From: Pirellulales bacterium
GTDB taxonomy: Bacteria; Planctomycetota; Planctomycetia; Pirellulales; Thermoguttaceae
Assembly (NCBI GenBank): GCA_016931995.1
Contig: JAFGDS010000042.1
Location: forward strand, 62,001 to 126,000
Direction of reading: 5' to 3'
Length of the DNA: 64,000 nt
In this document: positions 18,557 to 27,986 of the stretch, piece by piece
Layout of the letters: each line of letters opens with the position of its first letter
Position numbering within the stretch: position 1 is the stretch's first letter
Position numbers and translations under genes: made by a program
The notes under the pieces: model-generated
Databases searched by the model: none
Seen by the model: only the letters and a program-made list of their open reading frames with translations
Told to the model about the DNA's origin: nothing

Positions 18557-21500
18557 TCAATACCCCATCGCTTTCATCCGCTCCTCGAAATCCGACGGCA
18601 GCGGGGCGGCGGGCTTTTTGGCGTCCGCCGCGGCGAAGCGGAGCATGTTGCGCAGCAGGCGCTCGGCCACGGGATTGGCGCCGAGATTCTCGCGGATCTC
18701 GAGGGTGTTGAGGACGAACTTACCCTCGCCGAGCGGATAGACCGCCACGAGCAAACCGGCCGAGTAGGCCTGGGACGTGTTGTTCGCCCCGGCCACGGCT
18801 TCGGCCGGCGGGTCCTGGCCAACGAAGGCGGCGTCGGGGATCACGTCGCGGTAGAACGTGTAGTCCATCAAGCCTGGGGCCGGCAAACCGTCGAAGATCG
18901 GATGGCGTTTGCACCATTCGTCCTTGTGGTAAAGCCAGGACGACAGGCCGGCCAACTGGCCTTTGTTCACCAGCGGCAGCCACGCGACGTTGCTACGGCC
19001 GTCGGAGAACACCTCGGGCGAGAGGAACACCACGGTCGAGCCCCGGGCGATCCGCCCGGCCAGCTCGCGAAACGCGGCCCGCGCGTCCGGTCCGGGCGGC
19101 TTCGCGCAGGCGAGAATCACCTCGCGAGTGGCCGGCGCGGCGGCATTCCACGGGCGCGTACGGATCTTGTGCTCGGCAAGCCATTGGGCAAGGCCCGGAT
19201 CGTCGCCCCAAAGCACTATCTCGGTTTCGACCGGCGGCATCGCGGCGGGATCGTCCACGTAGAACTCGATGGCCTCGCCGGCCGCGGCCGCGCCACGCTG
19301 GAACGTGGCCGTGAAGCGATACTTCCCGGCCGGTCCATCAACAACCACGTCCTCGGCCAACACCGGCATCACCATCGGCGGCTCGGTCCCGTCCGAGCGA
19401 GGATGGATGGTGACGTTGACTGTTTTCTCGAAAACGCGGCTCGCGTCGGGCCCGATCAGCTCGAACTTGACCGGATATTCGCCGGTCGCCAGCACGTCTT
19501 CGTTGGCCAGCACGGCTTCCAGGCGGACCGGCCGACCGCGATAGACGTTCACCGGCTCGGCGAACAGGCACCAGCGAAGCGGAGCAAATCCGTCGAACAC
19601 GGCGTCGGCCGTGCCGGGCTTGAGTTCGCGGAACGTGGTCCACAGGCCCTCGCCCGTCATGCCCTGGTCGATCGTGCCGGTCAGGTTGTATCCGATCACC
19701 GACGGATTCGAGCGAATGGCGTTGATTCCCAACGTTCGCTGGCCGGCCATCCGGGCGTTGCTGGCGGCGAAGAAATCCTCGGGCCGGTCGAAGGCTTCGG
19801 ACATCCTCCACCGCTGCCAATCGGCCAGGAAGGCGTCGCGATATTCGCGGTAGAGCCGGGCGTCGTCCGTTTCCGGCTTGCCCGCCTGCTCGTACAGACG
19901 CACGAGCCGCACGAGGTCGCATCCGCTGCCCACGCCGTATTCGGAGAGGAACAGCGGCGTCTTCTCGTCGTCGCGAACGACCCTGAGATACGCGGCCGGA
20001 TCGATGCCCTTGCCGCGAAAAGCCATCGGCATGCCGCGGAAGCCGTTCATTGTTCGCAGAGTGTGGATCACGTCGGCGGTGTGCGGCACGCGCTGGTAGG
20101 GATGCCATTCGTCGAGCACGTCCTCCCACACTGTCGAGCCGGGGTTGCTCGCGCCGCCGACGGCGGTTTCCTTGCGGCCGGACGTGAAGGGCGCAAACGT
20201 CTTGGCGTCCGGCGCGTCGCCTGGGGCCAGTTGGCCGAAGCTCCAGGGACCGTTGGGGTTCTTCACGCCGGACACGTCGGCCGCGGCGTCGTGCGTTTTA
20301 CCGTCGGAGGATTTGACCCGGAGGGCCACGGCGGTGGTGTCGGCGCCGTAGTCGCCGTTGCCCCGACCGCAGACGCAGTCGATCGTGTCGCCGGCTTGGA
20401 CCGCCACGGTCGCGGCGAACTCTTGTCGGGGGCCGGCGCCGTCGAGGTTGATCCGGCCGTCGAAGAGCGATCGGCCGTTGTGCAGCACGTGAACGTCGGT
20501 GGTGGCCGATTCGGCAATGCTCGCGAAGGCGGCGGAAATCTCGATCTTGTCGTCCGCCGGCGCGGTCCAGCGGACGACGGCGAACTGGCCTTCGCGGCCT
20601 GGGTGAAAGGCCATTTGGCTGGGCGACCAGACGACGCCAAAGGCGGAGATCGGGCGCCGCGTGCCGTTGAAGGTCACGCAGGGATCGTCGCGGTCGGGGT
20701 TGGACCACGAGGTCAGCCCGGCGGCGCTTCGCAGGACGTCCCATTTTCCGCTGTTGAGCAGGATCAAGCGGGTGTCGTCGTGCTCGCGGAGTCTTGGCAG
20801 GAAGGCCACGGCATGGCGAAACACGGGTCCGTCGAAGGTCTCGTTCAAGAGGCCGAAGATCGTAATGCAAGGATGATTGCGGTCGCGCTGGACCATGCCC
20901 AAGATGGATTCGTCGTAGCGCTCGGCGAACTTGGCCGAGTAGGCCATGCACCAGCCGGCGTAGGATTCCTCGTAGACCATGAGGCCAATCTCGTCGCAAA
21001 GGTCCAACTGATACCGCTTGGCCACGCCGGCGATGAAGCGGATCATGTTGAAGCCCATGAACTTGGCGTTGATGAGGTCGCGGCGAAGATAATCGGGATC
21101 GTGCGGCAGCTCCAAGCCGATGGGCGTGCAGTTGCCCGTGTGGGACGAACGGAGGAAGATCCTCTTGCCATTGAGGCGAAAGGCGCCCCGGTCGATGCGG
21201 AAATCGCGGAAGCCGAAGCGGACGGAATGCTCGTCGAACGATTCGGACCCTTCCGTTTGGACGCGGGCGGAGAGCCGGTACAGATTCGGCTCCTTAAGGT
21301 CCCAGAGTCGATGATTCTCGACGGCCAGCTCCGTCTCGATGACCGTATCGCCCGACGGAAGCTCCCGGGCCGAGCGGCCAGCGACGATGGTCTCGCCACT
21401 TGTCGCCGGGGCGATCGCGAAATCGACCCGGCCGGCGGTCGCGGGCCCGGCGTTGTGGATCGTGGTCTGGACGCGAACGCGGCCGGTCTTCCAGTCGGGC

Positions 21501-22120
21501 CGTACGAACACGTCGGCCACACGGACCGGACCGGCAATCAGCAATTCCACGTCGTCCATGATGCCGCCCTGGTTCCAGGCCGAGCCCGGGCCGTAAGGCA
21601 GGGCCTTGTTGCGGTGCGCGGTTTCGCCCAGCACGATTCCGTCGATCGGCTCGTGCGTGGGGTTGAGCACGCGGACGGCTAGGCGGTTCGTTGCGCCCGG
21701 CTTGATGGCTCCCGTCACGTCGAGCACGAACGGCGACTCGCCGCCCTCGTGCTGGCCTACGGATCGGCCGTTGAGCCAGACGTCGGCCTTGTAGTCCACT
21801 TGCCAGAACCGCAGCAGATAGCGGCCGTCGCGATGCGCATTGGCTGGGGCCACGAAATCGCGCCAGTACCACGCGACGCCGTGGTAGCCGGGCATCGGCT
21901 CCTGGATGATCCACGGCACGTGCGTCTTTACCGCGTCTGGGCGCGGTTGTCCAAACCACTGCTGCTCCCGCCCGACGTTCTGTGGATCGCCGGCGATGAG
22001 CCAGCCCTCGCTGCCAAGCGAGACGACCGCCGTCGGCACGTCGACCGCCCGCGCCACCGCCACGAGTCCGACAAGAACCACAATCGCAAGCCCCAGGGAT
22101 CGACGCGGATGGGAAATCAT
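18557..22120 (-). CDS. Exported glycoside hydrolase family 2 protein
   Basis: A signal peptide (SLGLAIVVLVGLVAVARAVD) precedes a GH2 sugar-binding jelly roll (WYWRDFVAP, VDYKADVWLNGRSVGQHEGG), an immunoglobulin-like domain (about residues 190-320) and a TIM barrel beginning FRLNGKRIFLRS. The acid/base Glu is in NHPCITIFGLLNETF (near residue 426). A possible nucleophile is the Glu of LFLSEYGVG near 725, after a long insertion. At 1187 residues it is longer than simple beta-galactosidases, with a C-terminal region that may hold a glutamine-amidotransferase-like or galactose-binding module. AAGGAGCAACACC before ATG fixes the start. It probably cleaves beta-linked sugars outside the cytoplasm; the substrate is not determinable. 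Confidence 0.85.
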   Translation of the reverse strand: MISHPRRSLGLAIVVLVGLVAVARAVDVPTAVVSLGSEGWLIAGDPQNVGREQQWFGQPRPDAVKTHVPWIIQEPMPGYHGVAWYWRDFVAPANAHRDGRYLLRFWQVDYKADVWLNGRSVGQHEGGESPFVLDVTGAIKPGATNRLAVRVLNPTHEPIDGIVLGETAHRNKALPYGPGSAWNQGGIMDDVELLIAGPVRVADVFVRPDWKTGRVRVQTTIHNAGPATAGRVDFAIAPATSGETIVAGRSARELPSGDTVIETELAVENHRLWDLKEPNLYRLSARVQTEGSESFDEHSVRFGFRDFRIDRGAFRLNGKRIFLRSSHTGNCTPIGLELPHDPDYLRRDLINAKFMGFNMIRFIAGVAKRYQLDLCDEIGLMVYEESYAGWCMAYSAKFAERYDESILGMVQRDRNHPCITIFGLLNETFDGPVFRHAVAFLPRLREHDDTRLILLNSGKWDVLRSAAGLTSWSNPDRDDPCVTFNGTRRPISAFGVVWSPSQMAFHPGREGQFAVVRWTAPADDKIEISAAFASIAESATTDVHVLHNGRSLFDGRINLDGAGPRQEFAATVAVQAGDTIDCVCGRGNGDYGADTTAVALRVKSSDGKTHDAAADVSGVKNPNGPWSFGQLAPGDAPDAKTFAPFTSGRKETAVGGASNPGSTVWEDVLDEWHPYQRVPHTADVIHTLRTMNGFRGMPMAFRGKGIDPAAYLRVVRDDEKTPLFLSEYGVGSGCDLVRLVRLYEQAGKPETDDARLYREYRDAFLADWQRWRMSEAFDRPEDFFAASNARMAGQRTLGINAIRSNPSVIGYNLTGTIDQGMTGEGLWTTFRELKPGTADAVFDGFAPLRWCLFAEPVNVYRGRPVRLEAVLANEDVLATGEYPVKFELIGPDASRVFEKTVNVTIHPRSDGTEPPMVMPVLAEDVVVDGPAGKYRFTATFQRGAAAAGEAIEFYVDDPAAMPPVETEIVLWGDDPGLAQWLAEHKIRTRPWNAAAPATREVILACAKPPGPDARAAFRELAGRIARGSTVVFLSPEVFSDGRSNVAWLPLVNKGQLAGLSSWLYHKDEWCKRHPIFDGLPAPGLMDYTFYRDVIPDAAFVGQDPPAEAVAGANNTSQAYSAGLLVAVYPLGEGKFVLNTLEIRENLGANPVAERLLRNMLRFAAADAKKPAAPLPSDFEERMKAMGY

Positions 22121-22508
22121 GGTGTTGCTCCTTGTGAAGGAACCGATCAACAGGCAGAGCGCCCGCTCACCGGCCAGTAAGGGAATCGCCGCGGCACGGA
22201 GAGGGAAAAAAGGGAAGGAACCACGGATGAACACGGATAAACGCGGATGAACACGGATGGAGGAGTCGCAGAGGAACGTGGGAAGGAACTGAGAATGAAC
22301 GGAATAAGACGGAAATGGGGCGTTGCGAAGCCTCAAGCGGCTCAGGGGCTATGCCGCAGCAACATGTCGGAGACCGCATTGGCGCTTTGTCTCTCTCCTA
22401 TCTGCGTTCATCCGCGTTCATCCGCGTTTATCTGCGGTTTCCCATGTCTCCTCTCATCCGTGTTTATTCGTGTTCATCCGTGGTTTCTTTTCGTCCCTTG
22501 TCGCAGGA
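22121..22508. repeat. CACGGATGAA-type repeat region
   Basis: Tandem units ACACGGATGAACACGGAT and variants lie at 22220-22261. Their inverted counterparts (CATCCGCGTTCATCCGCGTT and CGTGTTCATCCGTGG) lie at 22400-22487, so the two blocks could pair over about 140 bases. No gene was found. The same unit type occurs in the 15.5-kb spacer, which points to a dispersed repeat. Confidence 0.7.
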
Positions 22509-23756
22509 CTACCCCGGCTTGACGATCGAAAGCAGGAAGACCGGATTGAGGGATTCGAAGCGGATTTGTTCGAGCTGGTCGTTGGCCCGCGCGAGATTGA
22601 CCATCCAGACGTTCACTTCGTGGGACACTTGGCGGAGGATGCGGTGGATGTTGGAGACGCTGCCGACGCTGCCCACCGAGGCGACCAGCCGCCCGCCGGC
22701 GCGCAGCCGCGCGGCGGCGGCCTCGACCAGCCGGGCGGTCTCGCGGCCCGTGCCACCGACGAAAACGGCGTCCGGATCGGGCAGATCTCGCCACGCCTCG
22801 GGGGCCTTGCCCAGGATGGGCGTGAGATTGGGCACGTCAAAGCGCCGGGCGTTCGCCACGATCAGCTCGTGGTCCTCCGGATCCACCTCGATGGCGAACA
22901 CCGAACCCCGCGAGGCGATCTGGGCCGCCTCGATCGACACGGAGCCGCTGCCGGCGCCCACGTCCCACACGACGCTGGCCGGCCCCAGGTCCATCTCGGC
23001 CAGCACCATGGCGCGGATCTCCGCCGGCGTGAGCAGCCCTCGCTTCGGCTTGGACTGCAAAAACGCCTCGTCGCGATTGCCGAAAAGCCGGCGGCCGATC
23101 TGGGAGCTGGGCCGGTCGGGCACGCTCGGCTTGCGGACGAGAATCATCACGTTGAGCGGGGCGAACGGCTGATCCACCACGTCGGCCAGCTCGCCCTGCG
23201 TCACCCGCTCGTCCGGCGAGCCAAGATTCTCGCACACGTACGCCGTGAAGTAATCCAAGCCCGCGTCCAGCAGCGTCCGCGCGACCGCGCCCGGCGGCGA
23301 TTGGTCGCTGGTGAACAGGCCCACCTTTTGCGCGCCGCGGATCGTCTCGAGCACGTCCTCGACGCCGTGGCCCGCCAGGTTCGTCAGGAAGGCCTCCTCC
23401 CAGCTCTCTTTCACCCGGGCGAACGCCAACTGCATCGTGCTCACGTGGGGCACAACCTCGAATCGGGCCTTGCCCAACTGGGAGCACAGATACCGGGCGA
23501 CTCCGTAGAACAACGGGTCGCCCTCGGCCAGGATCACGATCCGCGACTGCGTCGCCGCCGAGAGCTTCTCGACGGCCTCCTCGAGATCGGTACCGATGAC
23601 CAGCCGCTGGGCCGATAGCTCGGGCACGAGTCCCAGCGTGTGCGCGTCGCCCACCATGAGCTCGGCCTGGAGCACCAGTTGCCTGGCCGCGTCGCTGAGG
23701 CCGTGAACGCCGCTTTCGCCAATTCCGACGATATGGATCTTCTCGTGACCAGCCAA
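22509..23756 (-). CDS. cobL: Precorrin-6Y C5,15-methyltransferase (CbiE-CbiT fusion)
   Basis: This bifunctional cobalamin enzyme methylates the corrin ring at C5 and C15 and decarboxylates it. The first half (IHIVGIGESGVHGLSDAARQ; VILAEGDPLFYGVARYL) is the CbiE tetrapyrrole-methylase domain. The second half (KRGLLTPAEIRAMVLAEMDL; WDVGAGSGSVSIEAA near residue 265; VFVGGTGRE) is the CbiT SAM-binding domain. TTG at 23756 is proposed as start because GGAGGA lies 10 bases upstream and the protein then starts just before the family's first beta strand; ATG at 23789 would add 11 residues. No other cobalamin gene is in the window. Confidence 0.9.
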   Translation of the reverse strand: MAGHEKIHIVGIGESGVHGLSDAARQLVLQAELMVGDAHTLGLVPELSAQRLVIGTDLEEAVEKLSAATQSRIVILAEGDPLFYGVARYLCSQLGKARFEVVPHVSTMQLAFARVKESWEEAFLTNLAGHGVEDVLETIRGAQKVGLFTSDQSPPGAVARTLLDAGLDYFTAYVCENLGSPDERVTQGELADVVDQPFAPLNVMILVRKPSVPDRPSSQIGRRLFGNRDEAFLQSKPKRGLLTPAEIRAMVLAEMDLGPASVVWDVGAGSGSVSIEAAQIASRGSVFAIEVDPEDHELIVANARRFDVPNLTPILGKAPEAWRDLPDPDAVFVGGTGRETARLVEAAAARLRAGGRLVASVGSVGSVSNIHRILRQVSHEVNVWMVNLARANDQLEQIRFESLNPVFLLSIVKPG

Positions 23757-23791
23757 GGGGCCGCGTCCTCCGTGAAAAAGGGGGAACATGC

Positions 23792-23864
23792 GCCACTGCT
23801 GGCTCGTCCAGCAGTGCGAATGGAATCCCGGATTGGGCACTGCCGGGCAAGCCAGCAGTGGCAC
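23792..23864. repeat. Palindromic repeat pair near the cobL start
   Basis: GCCACTGCTGGCTCGTCCAG (from 23792) and an opposite-facing unit at 23837-23864 (ending CCAGCAGTGGCAC) belong to the CACTGGC palindrome family, with a slightly diverged core. They sit just upstream of cobL. Confidence 0.75.
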
Positions 23865-23910
23865 TCGCATCCGAGTGCGAGTATACGACGGCGGCCCGCG
23901 ACGGGACAAG

Positions 23911-24105
23911 TCAGGGCGCTGGGTCGTCGAGGTGGTCCGGGTTGATGCCCTGGCGGAGCATCTCCATCCGTTCGCAGTGCTGGATCACCATCTTGACGAT
24001 CCGCACGACCGCCCAGGCGACGATCGCCACGATTGGCACGAGAAACGTCAGGACCAACGCCAACGATTCGGCGTTGGAACAGAGCCTTGCGAGCGCGTCG
24101 TCCAC
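23911..24105 (-). CDS. Small single-pass membrane protein (64 aa)
   Basis: The protein, read from GTG at 24105, has one membrane helix (ALVLTFLVPIVAIVAWAVVR) and a charged cytoplasmic tail (IQHCERMEMLRQGINPDHLD). This tail pattern, a basic helix with an ERMEML-type core followed by a short acidic end, is common in small bacterial membrane proteins of unknown role. G-rich sequence (GGGGGGTGTCC) before the GTG supports that start over the longer ATG frame at 24306, which overlaps the amidase gene. No family name is offered. Confidence 0.6.
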   Translation of the reverse strand: MDDALARLCSNAESLALVLTFLVPIVAIVAWAVVRIVKMVIQHCERMEMLRQGINPDHLDDPAP

Positions 24106-24161
24106 CGGACACCCCCCAGAAGGAAGGACTCGACAGGGCCATGCCACGAAGGCATTTTCCC

Positions 24162-25610
24162 CTACCCCAGCCGATTCGTCGCGGGAGAGGAAATCTTGGG
24201 CCGCCGCTGGCTTTTTGGACCGGCCAGGCCGTCCATGGCGGGGATCTTTTCGGCCTGTTCCGTCCACAGAGGCGCAAGCCGGTCGAACCCGATCGCCTGC
24301 TCGCACCAGCCGGCCGCGGCCAGCAGGTCCGACTCGCCGTGGTAGCGGCCGACCAATTGGACCGCGCCGGGCATCCCGTCGGAGGCCACCCCGCAGGGGA
24401 TGGAGACGACCGGCAACCCGGCGGCGCTCCAGGGGGCCTGAAACTCCGACGTGCCCGTGGTGGTCAGCGTCGGTGGAGCGGTCGTGTGCGTGGAAGGCAC
24501 GAGCAGGGCGTCAGCGCCGTCCAGAAGCCGCACGACCCGGCGCCGGTACGCCCGCAACCGCGCGAGCAACTCGGCGTACGTCACGGCCGAATAGGAGAGC
24601 CCTTCGTCGAGGAACTCCCGCAGCATGGGCCCAAAGGCGTCGCGATGCTCGGCGAAGGCAGCCCGATGCACCGCGGCCGCTTCGACCGCCATGATCGTCC
24701 AGTGCATCGGCTTGCGGACCGTGCTGAAGTCCATGGGCTTGGGGACCTCTTCCACCTGCGCCCCGGCTTGGCGAAGGCGATCCACGGCGCCGGCGGTCAG
24801 CTCGCGGATGGCCGCGTCGGCCGTGTCGTGGAAATAGCCGCCCAAGAGCCGCAGTCGCGGCGGTCGCGCCGGTTGGCCGTTCCCCGCGGCCGGTTCGGGA
24901 GCTCTGCCCGGCGGGCAGAAATCGCTCCCGGTTGGCAGTGCACGGAGCATGAGGGCAAGGTCGGCCACGCGCCGGGCGATTGGGCCGACGTGGTCGAAAT
25001 GGTAGCTCACGGGAACGACTCCGTCGCGGCTCACGCGGCCGAACGTCGCCTTGCACGTGGCCACGCCGCAATACGTGGACGGCCGCACGAGCGACCCGCC
25101 GGTTTGCGTGCCCAGCGCCCCCAGGCACATACCCATCGCCACGGCCACGGCCGAGCCGCTACTGGAGCCGCCGGGCGTGTGCGAGAGGGTCGGGCTCCAG
25201 GGGTTTCGCGACGGCGAGGGATCGAAGCAGGCAAACTCGACCGTGACCGTCTTGCCGAGAATGATCGCTCCCGCCTCGCGCAGGCCGGCCACCACGGGCG
25301 CGTCCGTCGGCGCGAGGTGACCTTCTCGCAGGAGCGATCCGGCCTTGGTGGGCCAGCCGACAACGTCGATGATGTCCTTGATCCCGATGGGCACGCCGTG
25401 CAGCGGCCCGCGGAATTGACCCTGCCGGGCTTCCTCGCCCCGCACGCGAGCCAACTCGCGGGCCCCTTCGCGATCGACCCGGACCCACGCCTTCAAACGG
25501 TCTTCGTATCGATCAATCCGCTCCAGGCACCCGTCCACCAACTCCAGGGGGCTCACCCGGCCTTCGCGCACCGCGAGGGCCGCCTCGGACAACGTCCACC
25601 CAGCCGACAT
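24162..25610 (-). CDS. Amidase signature (GatA-type) hydrolase
   Basis: The Ser-cisSer-Lys triad of the amidase signature family is visible: Lys near residue 77 in [11 protein letters not shown], the cis-Ser near 150 in [16 protein letters not shown], and the nucleophile Ser near 171 in [11 protein letters not shown]. The glycine-rich loop is intact and the length (482) is normal. Family members hydrolyse amides or form part of Glu-tRNA(Gln) amidotransferase. There is no GatB or GatC nearby and the motif reads GTQTGGS rather than GTDTGGS, so a free-standing amidase is more likely. It is cytoplasmic. AGGAGGTATTGGGAGC lies before ATG. Confidence 0.88.
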   Translation of the reverse strand: MSAGWTLSEAALAVREGRVSPLELVDGCLERIDRYEDRLKAWVRVDREGARELARVRGEEARQGQFRGPLHGVPIGIKDIIDVVGWPTKAGSLLREGHLAPTDAPVVAGLREAGAIILGKTVTVEFACFDPSPSRNPWSPTLSHTPGGSSSGSAVAVAMGMCLGALGTQTGGSLVRPSTYCGVATCKATFGRVSRDGVVPVSYHFDHVGPIARRVADLALMLRALPTGSDFCPPGRAPEPAAGNGQPARPPRLRLLGGYFHDTADAAIRELTAGAVDRLRQAGAQVEEVPKPMDFSTVRKPMHWTIMAVEAAAVHRAAFAEHRDAFGPMLREFLDEGLSYSAVTYAELLARLRAYRRRVVRLLDGADALLVPSTHTTAPPTLTTTGTSEFQAPWSAAGLPVVSIPCGVASDGMPGAVQLVGRYHGESDLLAAAGWCEQAIGFDRLAPLWTEQAEKIPAMDGLAGPKSQRRPKISSPATNRLG

Positions 25611-25877
25611 GCTCCCAATACCTCCTCGCCTGTCGCCGACGCCCCGCCCGGCTCAGTCCCGATCGTTCCGGATTGTCAAGAATCAACGAAGAACCGCCGT
25701 AGCTCGCGGCACACTGAACGAGAAGGCGCCGTCCCGCGCGACGCGACCGATCCCGCCTGAACCGCCAATCTCGCGACAAACTCTTACCATACCACCCCCG
25801 CGCGGCGTGTCAAGACGCCGGGAGACCGGCGTCCGGATTCGACGGGCGCGAGGCGCCGCGTCCGCCCGACGCGTCCG

Positions 25878-27986
25878 CTATTCCTTCGGCTTGGACAGCG
25901 GCTGGAACTGGGGCGTGGATTGTTCGGCGGCGCGAGTGGCTTCGACGGCGGCGCGGTGGAAGATCTCCTGGGCGCGGATTCGTCGTCCCCGGCGGGCCAC
26001 GCGACGGTACGTCCCGTCCGGCAAGAGCTCGCACGCTTTGACGTTGTCGGCCAGGCAGGTCTTCAGAAGGTCCAACAGACGGCGCTGGAGCCGGGGACTG
26101 GACACGGGGAACATGATCTCCAGCCGCTTGCTCAGATTGCGGACCATCCAGTCCGCGCTGCCGAGGTAGACCTCTTCGTGCCCGCCGTTGCGGAAGTAGA
26201 ACACCCGGGCGTGCTCCAGGTACCGGTCGATGATCGAGGTGACCTCGATGTTGGCCGACAGCCCTTTCACGCCGGGGCGCAGGCAGCAGATGCCGCGGAC
26301 GTTCAGCAGGATCTTGACGCCTGCCTGACTCGCGCGGTAGAGGGCTTCGCACAGATCCTTGTCTTGAAGCGAGTTCATCTTGGCCATGATGAGGCCCGGG
26401 CTGTCGGGCGTGGCGGCCTGCACTTCGCGGTCGATCAACTCGATGAGCCGGCGCCGCAGTCCCGTGGGGGCCACGGATAGCTTCGACCAACCGACAATCT
26501 CCGAGCAGCCGGTCAGCAGGTTGAAGAACGACGCCACGTCCGTGGCGATCTCGCGGTCGGCGGTCATCAAACCGATATCGCTGTAGAGCCTCGCGGTTTT
26601 GTCGTTGTAATTGCCCGTCGAAAGATGCACGTAGCGCCGGATGCCGTGCAGCTCGCGGCGGACGATCAGGAGGGCCTTGGCGTGGGTTTTGTAGCCGGCC
26701 ACGCCGTAAATGACGTGGCAACCGGCGTCTTCCAGGCGGCGGGCCCAGCCCACGTTGCGGGCTTCGTCGAAGCGGGCTTTGAGCTCCACGAGCACGGTCA
26801 CTTCCTTGCCGTTTTCGCCGGCCTGCTCCAGCGCCCGGATGATCGGCGAATCGCCGCTGGTGCGGTAGAGTGTCTGCTTGATGCTCAACACGGCGGGATC
26901 GATGGCCGCCTGTTCGACAAGATGAACGACGGGATCGAAACTTTCGTACGGGTGGAAGAGCAGAACGTCGTCCTCTTGCATTGCCTGCCAAGGATCGTCC
27001 TGGCCGATCAAGTCGCGAGGCGGCTGGGGCAGCCAATCCGGGCTCTTGAGATTCTCGAACCCAGGACGATTGGCGATTTCCCACAGCGCGCGGGCGTCGA
27101 GCATCCCGTCGATTTCATACACGTCGTCGGCGGACAAGCCGAGCCAGCCGGTGAGCCACCGTCGGAGGCGCGGCTCGGCGCCGGAGGAGATTTCCAGCCG
27201 AACGGCCGCGCGCCGGCGGCGGTCGAGCACGGCCCGTTCCACCGACTGCAGCAAGTCGCCCGCCTCGTCGTCCTGGATGGCGACGTCGGCGTCGCGGGTA
27301 ACGCGGAAGACGGCCGTGGCCTGGACGGGCCGTCCGGGAAAGAGCAGCCCCACGTTCTCGGCGATCACGTCCTCCAGCCGCGCCAGCCGCATGCTTTCTT
27401 CCGCGAACAACTCGATGAAGCGGGCGAACGAACCGGGAACGGGCACCACGACGGTCTTCGCCTCGTCGTCCTTGCGCCGCGGGGCCAGAAGCGCGGCCAC
27501 GTGCAACTGCAAACCCGGCAGCAGCGGGCAGGGGTCGAGGTCCTCAACGGCCAGCGGGGTCAGCACGGGAAGGATTTCGCGGGCGAAGCGGTCGCGGGCG
27601 GCCTCGCGCTGCGGCGGCATCCAGTCGGCCGGCTCGACGACCGAGATGCCCGCGGCGGCCAACTCCGCCAGGGCCGCGCGGATCGCGGCCGACTGTTCGG
27701 CGACCATGCGGTGAGCCCGTTCGGTGAAGGCGGCCAGTTGTTGGCTGGGCGTCATGCCGCTGGGATCGCGCTTCCGCACGTCCGCGGCGCGCTGTTGCAT
27801 GAGGCCCGCCACGCGGATCATGAACGCCTCGTCGAGATTGGAGCTGACGATGGCCAGGAACTTGATCCGCTCCAGAAGCGGCAGATCGCTCGAGCAACCC
27901 TCCTGGAGAACCCGATCGTTGAACTCCAGCCAACTCAATTCGCGGTTGAAGAAGGGTGCGCCGCCGGCGGGCTTCTTCTTGCTCAT
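25878..27986 (-). CDS. ppk1: Polyphosphate kinase 1
   Basis: PPK1 reversibly transfers the ATP gamma-phosphate to a growing polyphosphate chain. The N-terminal domain begins FFNRELSWLEFNDRVLQE, a family hallmark, followed by LAIVSSNLDEAFMIRVAGL. The catalytic part has VTVLVELKARFDEARNVGWA, the autophosphorylated His in VAGYKTHAKALLIVRR (near residue 437), and YVHLSTGNYNDKTARLYSD; the second phospholipase-D-like half shows VRGICCLRPGVKGLS. Length 702 is typical. Its ATG overlaps the stop of the upstream PPX gene (ATGA at 27983-27986) and its ribosome site GGAGGAAGC lies inside that gene, so translation is coupled: synthesis and degradation of polyphosphate are made together. Confidence 0.97.
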   Translation of the reverse strand: MSKKKPAGGAPFFNRELSWLEFNDRVLQEGCSSDLPLLERIKFLAIVSSNLDEAFMIRVAGLMQQRAADVRKRDPSGMTPSQQLAAFTERAHRMVAEQSAAIRAALAELAAAGISVVEPADWMPPQREAARDRFAREILPVLTPLAVEDLDPCPLLPGLQLHVAALLAPRRKDDEAKTVVVPVPGSFARFIELFAEESMRLARLEDVIAENVGLLFPGRPVQATAVFRVTRDADVAIQDDEAGDLLQSVERAVLDRRRRAAVRLEISSGAEPRLRRWLTGWLGLSADDVYEIDGMLDARALWEIANRPGFENLKSPDWLPQPPRDLIGQDDPWQAMQEDDVLLFHPYESFDPVVHLVEQAAIDPAVLSIKQTLYRTSGDSPIIRALEQAGENGKEVTVLVELKARFDEARNVGWARRLEDAGCHVIYGVAGYKTHAKALLIVRRELHGIRRYVHLSTGNYNDKTARLYSDIGLMTADREIATDVASFFNLLTGCSEIVGWSKLSVAPTGLRRRLIELIDREVQAATPDSPGLIMAKMNSLQDKDLCEALYRASQAGVKILLNVRGICCLRPGVKGLSANIEVTSIIDRYLEHARVFYFRNGGHEEVYLGSADWMVRNLSKRLEIMFPVSSPRLQRRLLDLLKTCLADNVKACELLPDGTYRRVARRGRRIRAQEIFHRAAVEATRAAEQSTPQFQPLSKPKE

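Noticed and set aside
18341-21682. A 1113-codon open frame antisense to the GH2 glycosidase gene
   Set aside because: It is the mirror of strongly biased third codon positions in the GH2 gene, has no domain or ribosome site, and the opposite strand has clear family motifs.
22220-22487. Tandem CACGGATGAA units as a possible CRISPR array
   Set aside because: Units are contiguous, without spacers of constant length, and the second block is an inverted version. It is a dispersed repeat.
24162-25610. GatA subunit of glutamyl-tRNA(Gln) amidotransferase
   Set aside because: The signature reads GTQTGGS and no GatB or GatC gene is nearby, so a general amidase is the safer call.
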